Shown here: in pieces, positions 42,696 to 48,480 of the stretch
Layout of the letters: every line of letters starts with the position of its first letter
Position numbering within the stretch: position 1 is the stretch's first letter
NCBI GenBank assembly: GCA_021730905.1
Contig: JAKFYK010000018.1
Location: 1 to 48,480 of the forward strand
DNA length: 48,480 nucleotides
Direction of reading: 5' to 3'
Source: Betaproteobacteria bacterium
GTDB taxonomy: Bacteria; Pseudomonadota; Gammaproteobacteria; Burkholderiales; SG8-41
The notes under the pieces: generated by a model
What the model saw: only the letters and a program-made list of their open reading frames with translations
What the model was told of the DNA's origin: nothing
Databases searched by the model: none
Position numbers and translations under genes: made by a program

Positions 42696-43121
42696 TCAAA
42701 GCCCTTCTGTACCGCGGCCAGCAAACATGTAAAAGACTTTGACCATCACGCCACAAACCGTAACCGCGACACCTGCCTCCACCCAGAAAATTCCGCGGTG
42801 TTGACCCACCACCGGATCGGCATGCAGCACAAAGTAGTCGAGAAAATTGCCGCCGAGCAGCATGCCGGCGACGCCGACGCCGGCATACAGCAGCACGCCG
42901 GAGGCGACCATCGCCTCGACCAGCCAATCAGGCATTACCCAGCGCGCCGCCTTTAGCCCGTGGACAATGGCGTAGAAAATAATGCCCGCCGCAAAAATCA
43001 CGCCGGCCTGAAAGCCGCCACCCGGTCCAAAGTCACCATGAAACTGCACATACAGACTAAAGACGATGATGAATGGAATAAAGAGCTTGCATGCAATGCG
43101 CAGGACAATATCTTGCTTCAT
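42696..43121 (-). CDS. Mrp-type antiporter subunit B
   Basis: 141 aa, four helices. LFIPFIIVFSLYVQFHGDFGPGGGFQAGVIFAAGIIFYAIVHG is the standard MnhB/MrpB signature (PGGGFQAG). Family-typical length. Overlaps the MbhD/E-like gene by ATGA. Confidence 0.93.
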   Translation of the reverse strand: MKQDIVLRIACKLFIPFIIVFSLYVQFHGDFGPGGGFQAGVIFAAGIIFYAIVHGLKAARWVMPDWLVEAMVASGVLLYAGVGVAGMLLGGNFLDYFVLHADPVVGQHRGIFWVEAGVAVTVCGVMVKVFYMFAGRGTEGL

Positions 43122-43642
43122 TTGGCGGGCTCCTCATCCTTGGCACGGCGGCGGCGCAGCAACGCAATCACGCCCACGCCCGCGGTGAACACAACGGTGG
43201 TCTCACCGAGCGTGTCGTAGCCGCGGTAACTGGCCAGCACCGCCGTCACCACGTTGGGCACGCCCGTCTCTCTTGGGCCGTCATTCAAATAGCGTGGTGC
43301 CACATGCTGATGGATGGGTGCCTGCGGGTCTGAGAACGCAGGCAACCCGAGCGAACCGTAAACCAGGACCGCGCCCGTGGCGGCGGCAATCAGCAACGGA
43401 GCAACCGGAGCACGCATCGGCTTCGCCTCCTCGCTCCTGCACAGGTGCAATGCGCCAAGCAGCAGCACCGTCGATATTCCGGCGCCCACGGATGCCTCGG
43501 TCATCGCCACATCCACCGCATCGAGCGCGACGAGTACTGTTGCCATCAGGAAGCTGTATGCGCCCGACAGCACAACCACGGTAAAAAGGTTGCGCGAGCG
43601 TGCGAGCACGACCACCGCGATGGCCATCAGGACGAGCAGCAC
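43118..43642 (-). CDS. MrpA C-terminal tail as a separate gene (MbhD + MbhE)
   Basis: About 174 aa. Residues 1-75 are DUF4040/MbhD (LFTVVVLSGAYSFLMATVLVALDAVDVAMTEASVGAGISTVLLLGAL); the rest is MbhE-like (VPNVVTAVLASYRGYDTLGETTVVFTAGVGVIALL). In classical Mrp this tail is fused to MrpA; here it stands alone, as in Mbh-type hydrogenases and some proteobacterial Mrp clusters. Start is uncertain: a GTG at 43642 is used, but the frame stays open upstream into mnhG and a slightly longer N-terminus is likely. Confidence 0.85.
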   Translation of the reverse strand: MLLVLMAIAVVVLARSRNLFTVVVLSGAYSFLMATVLVALDAVDVAMTEASVGAGISTVLLLGALHLCRSEEAKPMRAPVAPLLIAAATGAVLVYGSLGLPAFSDPQAPIHQHVAPRYLNDGPRETGVPNVVTAVLASYRGYDTLGETTVVFTAGVGVIALLRRRRAKDEEPAK

Positions 43643-43650
43643 ATTGATAA

Positions 43651-43977
43651 TCAGGGTTTCGATGACACGCCCCCCTCGTCAAGCCGGGGTTGCAGTCCGC
43701 GAGCCAGCGCCGCGTTGGCGAGCGCATGTGTCGCCACCGGACTCGCAAAGAATATCAACAACGCAATAATCGCCAGTTTGGCGGAAACCAGCGTGAGTCC
43801 GCTTTGCAGTGCCATTCCGGCAAGCAGCATGCCGGCACCGGCAGTTTCAATGATGCTGGCCGCGTGCAGGCGCGTATAGAAATCCGGCATACGCATCAGT
43901 CCGATGCCACCCACCACGCAGAAAAATCCCCCCGCTGAGATCAGAATCCAACTGGCAATATCAACAAACAGACTCAT
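43651..43977 (-). CDS. Mrp-type antiporter subunit G
   Basis: 108 aa, three helices. SWILISAGGFFCVVGGIGLMRMPDFYTRLHAASIIETAGAGMLLAGMAL is the MnhG signature (GIGLLRLPDxYTRLHAA). Start overlaps the mnhF-like stop (ATGA). Confidence 0.93.
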   Translation of the reverse strand: MSLFVDIASWILISAGGFFCVVGGIGLMRMPDFYTRLHAASIIETAGAGMLLAGMALQSGLTLVSAKLAIIALLIFFASPVATHALANAALARGLQPRLDEGGVSSKP

Positions 43978-44258
43978 TTCGCGCCATCCTCGTCCTCGAG
44001 CGCGTGTCCCAGATCGCCCATGCGGAAGTACTTGAGGATGGCAATGGTGCCAATGACGTTAAGCAAGCCGTAGACCAACGCCAGGTCAAGAAATTCGGGC
44101 CTGCCGTTCAAGAATCCCATCACTGCGAGCAACAGCATCGCGCAAGTGCCAACGGCATTCGCTGCAAGCAGGCGGTCAAATACCGAGGGGCCGCACGCCG
44201 CGCGCGCGACCGCCAGCCCCATGGTGACCATCAGTGCGATGGCGCCGACGGTGAACAT
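43974..44258 (-). CDS. Mrp-type antiporter subunit F
   Basis: 94 aa, three helices. CGPSVFDRLLAANAVGTCAMLLLAVMG and DLALVYGLLNVIGTIAILKYFR match MnhF. The start ATG at 44258 overlaps the stop of the mnhE-like gene by one base (TAATG). Confidence 0.93.
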   Translation of the reverse strand: MFTVGAIALMVTMGLAVARAACGPSVFDRLLAANAVGTCAMLLLAVMGFLNGRPEFLDLALVYGLLNVIGTIAILKYFRMGDLGHALEDEDGAK

Positions 44259-44734
44259 TACTTCCCCATCATCCGCGTCACACGGCGATCCATTTCGCTG
44301 CCGGCAAGCCCGGCGGCACTCTCGCGCGTCAGTGCGTGCACCAGAAATTCGCCGCGCGCCACGCCGATCGAGATTGTGCCCGGAGTCAGCGTAATCGAGT
44401 TGGCATGGATAACCAGACCCATTTCTTCGCTCTGTGACGGGCGAAATCGCACCAGTGTCGGCGAGATAGGCAGCTTCGGATGCAGAATGCGCCAGGTAAC
44501 ATCCCATGCCGATTTGAGAATCTCCTTAATCAGCCAGGGCCAGTAGGAAAAGAATGCAGCGAGCCCCAGATGTATTGGGTGCCCTTCGCGATCCATTACT
44601 TCCATACGCCTGGCAAAAAGCAAGGCCGCTATCACGCTGAGCGCGCCCATGGTCAATAGGAACAGCGTGTAATTACCCGACAACACCAACCAGAACACGT
44701 ATAAAACCACTGCTGCGCTAAGGTAGCGGATCAT
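44258..44734 (-). CDS. Mrp-type antiporter subunit E
   Basis: 158 aa with two N-terminal helices and a cytoplasmic domain. FFSYWPWLIKEILKSAWDVTWRILHP and HANSITLTPGTISIGVARGEFLVHALT are MnhE hallmarks. The ATG at 44734 fits the family N-terminus; in-frame starts at 44788 or 44794 would add about 20 unconserved residues. First gene of the antiporter operon, divergent from the MASE1 kinase. Confidence 0.92.
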   Translation of the reverse strand: MIRYLSAAVVLYVFWLVLSGNYTLFLLTMGALSVIAALLFARRMEVMDREGHPIHLGLAAFFSYWPWLIKEILKSAWDVTWRILHPKLPISPTLVRFRPSQSEEMGLVIHANSITLTPGTISIGVARGEFLVHALTRESAAGLAGSEMDRRVTRMMGK

Positions 44735-44970
44735 TGTCTTGTCGGGATTGCCGGTACTACTGAATAGGTGTTTCGTTCGCAAGCTCATACACACTCGCCG
44801 GGTTGAAGTAGTTGCCCAATGCTAATTCCGTCAATCAATATTGAATATTCGGTAACGCCGTACGAGTACCTGCAACAATGGTGCATAAAGAACGTTGGCA
44901 GCCGGGACATACTTCATTTTGAGCAATAAAATACGTGTTTCACGTACGGTAAACCTGGATTCGCTGCCTG
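44735..44970. other. Divergent promoter region between Mrp operon and kinase
   Basis: About 235 bp without a gene. It contains the perfect inverted repeat TACGTG-TTT-CACGTA (44932-44946), 24 nt before the kinase ATG, and a second palindrome TCAATATTGA near 44833-44842. Both could be regulator sites; the first overlaps the expected translation-initiation region. Confidence 0.5.
44932..44946. promoter_or_regulatory. Perfect inverted repeat upstream of the kinase
   Basis: Six-base arms TACGTG and CACGTA with TTT between. Symmetry and position suggest a dimeric regulator site, possibly for the FixJ-type partner; no family consensus is matched with confidence. Confidence 0.45.
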
Positions 44971-46608
44971 ATGTCAACACACGATAATGATCAGCATCTC
45001 GCGCCCGCGCACACGGACCCTCTGATGAAATCCGGCAGCGAATTTCGATTGATGCACGGTTTGTTGTTATTCGCGGGCTATGTGCTATTCGATTGGGCAA
45101 GCTACTTCCACCCACTGCATGACCTCAACATTACGCCCTGGAATCCCGCCGCAGCGTTGGGCGTGGTGTTCATGCTGCGGCATGGTTGGCGTGCCGCACT
45201 GGCAATTCCGCCCGCGATCGTTATTGGCGATGCCTGGGTACGCGTAATCTCGGCTAGCTTCATGACTATCGTGTTGTTGGCCATGCTGCTCGCTGCGGGG
45301 TATTTCGGCATTGCAGCAGTGTTGAAGCACACGTTCAGAAATTCAGGGATGTTCGTGGACCGGGGCGGCTTGCTGGTGTGGATGCTCATCGTGGCGATCG
45401 GCACGTTGATCATCAGCTTTGCATTCGGCGCTGCGTTGGTGCTTTTGGGAGTGATTCCCGCCTCCAGTTTGCCTTCCGCGCTCGCAGGCCACTGGATCGG
45501 GGATTGCGTAGGAATAATCGTTGCAATGCCGATAATCTGGATGCTCACAAACACCAAGGGAAGGGCGGCCATCGCGCAAATCGTCACCCGCCCTGAGGCC
45601 GCTGCGATATTAATAACCGCCGTGCTGACATTCTCGCTTGCATTTGGAGCAGGCGGCCTTGCTGACTACAAGTATTTTTACCTGCTTTTTCTGCCTGCAA
45701 TCTGGTGCGCCGCGCGGTTTGGCTTTATGGGCGCGGCACTCATGGCGGCAAGTACCCAGATCGGGATCGCCATCGGCATCAATTATCTCGATTTCACACT
45801 CGTCAGCGCATTCGAAATCCAGGTACTGACCGTTGTGCTCGCCAGCGTGGGTTTCCTGCTGGGTATCGTGGTTGACGAACAACGACGCATCAGCGAGGAA
45901 TTGCAACAGTCGCTGCGTCTGGCGGCCGCAGGCGAAATGGCGGGCGCCATCGCACATGAACTGAACCAGCCGCTTACAGCGATTTCAGCATATAGTGACG
46001 CCTGCGAAGAGCTTATTGCTAGAGGTAGTTCCCGCGATGACCTGCGCGAACCTGTGCGTCGCATCGTCAAGGAATCCGTCCGGGCAGCCGAAATTGTGCG
46101 CAGGCTCCGGGATTTTTTTCGGTCCGGCGCCACGCGCCTGGAAAAGGTTCAGGCGCGGGAACTGATTGACAACGCTTCGGAGCCTTTCATGGCGCGCGCA
46201 AAGCGCGAAAACGTGCGCTTTTCGGTTTCTGGGGACTTGACGCGCACGCTGCTCGCCGACCCGCTGCAATTGGAAGTAGTGTTGCGCAACCTGCTGGCGA
46301 ACGCATTCGACGCGGTTTCAATCCGCCCGCCAGACCGTCGCGAAGTTGCGATCAACGCCCGGCTTGACGAACCGAATCAACTTTGCATCGCGGTAAGCGA
46401 TACTGGACCAGGGTTGCCAGAAGAAATGCGCGACAACTTGTATGAACCGTTCCGCTCCACCAAGACCTCCGGCTTGGGGCTCGGGCTCGCTATCAGCCGC
46501 GCCATCGTGCAAGCACATGGCGGAAGTCTGCGTGTTTCCACAGGCGCTTCCGGATTATTTGAACTATTGCTGCCTCTCGAGAAAGACATCAGGGATGACC
46601 ACAGCTGA
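44971..46608 (+). CDS. MASE1-domain sensor histidine kinase
   Basis: 545 aa. Residues 25-305 form a MASE1 membrane sensor of about eight helices (NITPWNPAAALGVVFMLRHGW is its typical start). His329 in GAIAHELNQPLTAISAY is the phosphorylation site; the ATPase domain has an N-box (VVLRNLLANAFDAV), G1 (DTGPGLP) and G2 (GLGLGLAIS). HELNQPLTAI places it in the FixL-like class that pairs with FixJ-type regulators, and such a regulator follows with a 14-bp overlap. Signal unknown; MASE1 often senses small molecules or cell state. Divergent from the Mrp operon, a plausible target. Confidence 0.93.
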   Translation: MSTHDNDQHLAPAHTDPLMKSGSEFRLMHGLLLFAGYVLFDWASYFHPLHDLNITPWNPAAALGVVFMLRHGWRAALAIPPAIVIGDAWVRVISASFMTIVLLAMLLAAGYFGIAAVLKHTFRNSGMFVDRGGLLVWMLIVAIGTLIISFAFGAALVLLGVIPASSLPSALAGHWIGDCVGIIVAMPIIWMLTNTKGRAAIAQIVTRPEAAAILITAVLTFSLAFGAGGLADYKYFYLLFLPAIWCAARFGFMGAALMAASTQIGIAIGINYLDFTLVSAFEIQVLTVVLASVGFLLGIVVDEQRRISEELQQSLRLAAAGEMAGAIAHELNQPLTAISAYSDACEELIARGSSRDDLREPVRRIVKESVRAAEIVRRLRDFFRSGATRLEKVQARELIDNASEPFMARAKRENVRFSVSGDLTRTLLADPLQLEVVLRNLLANAFDAVSIRPPDRREVAINARLDEPNQLCIAVSDTGPGLPEEMRDNLYEPFRSTKTSGLGLGLAISRAIVQAHGGSLRVSTGASGLFELLLPLEKDIRDDHS

Positions 46609-47215
46609 CTTCACGGTATTCATCGTTGACGATGACGCGTCGGTACGCGACGCCTTATCCCTCCTGCTGGGGGTGTACGACTATCGCATTTCGGTTTACG
46701 CGACGGCAGAAAGTTTCTTGAGCGCATACCGCGGTGATTGGTGCGGATGCCTGTTGATTGACATTCGCATGCCGGACATGAATGGACTGGAACTGCAGCA
46801 TCATCTGCGCGACAGCGGATGCACGCTCCCGGTCATCATCATGACCGGACACGGCGACATCGAATCCGCCCGCACGGCTTTCCGTCTGAACGCCATCGAT
46901 TTTCTGGAAAAGCCGCTGGACAAGGCAAAACTGCTCGCGGCCATTCAGGACGCCCGTGAACGCTTTCTTCCGACGTTCAGGGCGGCGGAACGGCATCACG
47001 CATTTAACGCGATGTTGGCGAAGCTTACTCCGCGCGAACGTGAAGTGTTGGAGATGATCGTCGTGGGTCGCCACAACCGGGAAATCGCCGGTTATCTGAA
47101 CATCAGCCCACGTACAGTGGAGGTGCACAAGTCCCGTATCATGCAAAAGCTCAACGTGGACAGCGTTGCGCAGCTGGTGCGCCTTAGTATCGAGGGCACT
47201 TCCCTTCAATCCTGA
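46595..47215 (+). CDS. FixJ-type response regulator (receiver + LuxR HTH)
   Basis: 206 aa. Receiver domain 6-120 with Asp56 (LLIDIRMPDMNG), acidic DDD at 12-14 and Lys in FLEKPLD; LuxR-type helix-turn-helix at 140-200 (LTPREREVLEMIVVGRHNREIAGYLNISPRTVEVHKSRIMQKL). Overlap with the kinase gene implies coupled production. Typical domain length. The 3' end overlaps a convergent small gene by 32 bp. Confidence 0.94.
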   Translation: MTTADFTVFIVDDDASVRDALSLLLGVYDYRISVYATAESFLSAYRGDWCGCLLIDIRMPDMNGLELQHHLRDSGCTLPVIIMTGHGDIESARTAFRLNAIDFLEKPLDKAKLLAAIQDARERFLPTFRAAERHHAFNAMLAKLTPREREVLEMIVVGRHNREIAGYLNISPRTVEVHKSRIMQKLNVDSVAQLVRLSIEGTSLQS

Positions 47216-47390
47216 TCTGGCGATTCAGTGCCATCAGCAACCCCTTGCCCGAGGCGAGACCGACGACAAAAAATATCAGGAACATTACCGCGACGCCAAA
47301 CACGATACGCAGTTCAACCAGCATTCCCCGCTGGCGGATCACACTGCGCGCCCCAACGCCCGCGACAGGTGCCAGATTCCCAAGCGACAT
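47184..47390 (-). CDS. Small single-helix membrane protein, 68 aa
   Basis: AAGGAGG five to six bases before the ATG is an excellent ribosome binding site. One membrane helix (LRIVFGVAVMFLIFFVVGLAS) lies between a short N-terminal part (GNLAPVAGVGARSVIRQRG) and a basic tail. No family recognised. Convergent with, and overlapping, the FixJ-type gene, so the two cannot both be made at full rate without transcript overlap. Confidence 0.6.
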   Translation of the reverse strand: MSLGNLAPVAGVGARSVIRQRGMLVELRIVFGVAVMFLIFFVVGLASGKGLLMALNRQIRIEGKCPRY

Positions 47391-47443
47391 GGCTGCCTCC
47401 TTCGGCCTGTTGCGACCGTCCCACCGTGGTGCAACGTCCCGAC

Positions 47444-47449
47444 TATAAT
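47444..47449 (+). promoter_or_regulatory. Consensus -10 box before the propeller gene
   Basis: Perfect TATAAT followed by AGCGCC, 52 nt before the ATG at 47502. The -35 position shows only a weak match, so an activator may be needed. Confidence 0.45.
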
Positions 47450-47501
47450 AGCGCCACGGCACCGCCGCCGGTCATCACGATGTCACTCCGGAGAATGCCA
47501 T

Positions 47502-48480
47502 ATGAAAACCGCGCTCCCCGCACTGTTGGCTTTTACATCCTGCATCGCACATGCCGGCGGCTCCAACTACGGCGTCACGCCCGGCACCATCGCCAATCCC
47601 GCCGGCAAGGTGAGCGAATGGCCGGTGCCCACGCCGCGCTTTGCGCGTGACCCAGCGATTGCGCCCGACGGCAGCATCTTTATCGCGGTGATGAGTGGCA
47701 ACAAGGTGGCGCGTTTCGACACCAAATCGAATACCTTCAAGGAATGGGACATGCCCTCCGGCCATCGGCCGCACGGCCTGCTGGTCGACAAGCAGGGCAT
47801 GGTATGGACCACGGGCAACGGCAACGGCACCATCGGCAAGCTGGATCCGGCAACCGGCAAGATCGAAGAATTCAAGACGCCCTCCGGCCGCGGCGGCCCA
47901 CACACGCTGGTGATCAATGATGATCAAAGCACGATCTGGTTCACCATGCAAAGCGGCGACAAGGTAGCTAGCCTTGATACCAAGTCCGGCGTAATCAAAG
48001 AGTATGAATCCTCGGGCGGCCCGTATGGATTGTCCATCGACAAGGCCGGCAACATCTGGTTCTGCCGCATGGGTGACAACAAGATGGGCAAGCTCGATCC
48101 GAAAACAGGACAGATGAGCGAGGTCGATACCGGTCGTGGCTCGCGGCCGCGCCGGGTAGCGACCGCGCCCGACGGCATGTTGTGGATCGCGCTGTACGGC
48201 AACGGTAAACTCGCCAAGCTGGATCCCGCCACCATGAAAGTGGTAAAGGAGTATCAGCTACCGGGCGGTGATGCGGGTGCTTACGCGGTCAATACCGACG
48301 GCGCCGGCATTGTGTGGGTGAATGAAATCAACCTCGACACCGTGGTGCGCTTCGATCCGAAAACCGAACAAATGCGCGTCGTGAAGCTGCCTTCATCCAA
48401 CGTTGGCATCCGCAAGATGGTGGTCGATGCGCAGGGCAAGCTATGGTACATGGGCAGTCACAATGGGCGTCTCGGTGTTA
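47502..48480 (+). CDS. Exported virginiamycin-B-lyase-like beta-propeller, 3' end outside the window
   Basis: At least 326 aa; runs off the end. Signal peptide MKTALPALLAFTSCIAHAGG, then repeated blades of about 40 residues with IWF/VWT and DP/DTKTGK patterns (e.g. ARFDTKSNTFKEW, GKLDPATGKIEEF, ASLDTKSGVIKEY, GKLDPKTGQMSE), as in streptogramin lyase (Vgb) and SMP-30-like proteins. GGAGA precedes the ATG. Environmental relatives are usually not antibiotic lyases, and true function is unknown. The c-type or metal motifs of quinoprotein dehydrogenases are not seen. Confidence 0.88.
   Translation, partial: MKTALPALLAFTSCIAHAGGSNYGVTPGTIANPAGKVSEWPVPTPRFARDPAIAPDGSIFIAVMSGNKVARFDTKSNTFKEWDMPSGHRPHGLLVDKQGMVWTTGNGNGTIGKLDPATGKIEEFKTPSGRGGPHTLVINDDQSTIWFTMQSGDKVASLDTKSGVIKEYESSGGPYGLSIDKAGNIWFCRMGDNKMGKLDPKTGQMSEVDTGRGSRPRRVATAPDGMLWIALYGNGKLAKLDPATMKVVKEYQLPGGDAGAYAVNTDGAGIVWVNEINLDTVVRFDPKTEQMRVVKLPSSNVGIRKMVVDAQGKLWYMGSHNGRLGV

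Overview
The window is about 60% G+C and gene-dense. Its content points to a betaproteobacterium, probably of the Burkholderiales: eight orphan Bug-type (tripartite tricarboxylate transporter, TTT) periplasmic binding proteins, a PilG/ChpA-like pair, DUF3025, DUF599, SrkA, CorA, Kup and CbbR-like LysR genes. No rRNA, tRNA, CRISPR array, integrase or intact insertion sequence was found, so the window reads as chromosome with a rich accessory zone.

Layout. 1-6.2 kb: end of a diguanylate cyclase, DUF3025, an FAD-dependent LhgO-like oxidase, an A+T-rich gene broken by a frameshift, an alpha/beta hydrolase coupled to the SrkA kinase, and CorA. 6.3-30 kb: the Bug-rich zone. Here binding proteins without tctA/tctB membrane partners alternate with enzymes: two gamma-glutamyltransferase (GGT) family hydrolases, an HMG-CoA-lyase-like enzyme coupled to a CapA-like metallophosphatase, and a class III nucleotidyl cyclase. 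Signalling genes are interspersed (FIST sensor, PilG-like receiver, a ChpA-like protein that keeps only the Hpt function). A 19-nt A+T-rich motif, TTAAAAACANATASTTAYR, occurs five times without mismatch in this zone, each time within about 15 nt of a start codon (four Bug genes and one LysR gene), with weaker copies elsewhere. 28.4-33.6 kb: small lipoprotein, WrbA-like flavodoxin, pirin, divergent LysR, Kup and pyrophosphatase.

33.7-36.4 kb: a TerC-family membrane protein (probable Mn2+ exporter) and a CbbR-like LysR gene lie head to head. Each has its own leader with the hallmarks of a yybP-ykoY Mn2+ riboswitch. The TerC one is expected; the one facing the LysR gene ends in a classical intrinsic terminator that competes with aptamer helix P1, and is the most unusual regulatory arrangement seen here.

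36.5-44.7 kb: a 12-gene, minus-strand, mostly overlapping Mrp/Mbh-like cation:proton antiporter operon (E-F-G-MbhD/E-B-C-D, then a NuoL/MrpA-like subunit, a small membrane protein, a third antiporter-like subunit, a 130-aa membrane protein and a UspA-like protein). MrpA is split: its C-terminal MbhD/E tail and its NuoL-like core are separate genes. 45-47.4 kb: divergent MASE1 histidine kinase and FixJ-type regulator, plus a 68-aa membrane protein. From 47.5 kb: an exported virginiamycin-B-lyase-like beta-propeller that runs off the end.

How the parts fit (inference): the Bug genes and their enzymes look like a set of scavenging modules for carboxylated or gamma-glutamyl compounds, possibly co-regulated through the repeated motif. 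The 34-45 kb half is an ion-homeostasis block: Mn2+ (TerC, riboswitches), K+ (Kup), Na+/H+ (Mrp).
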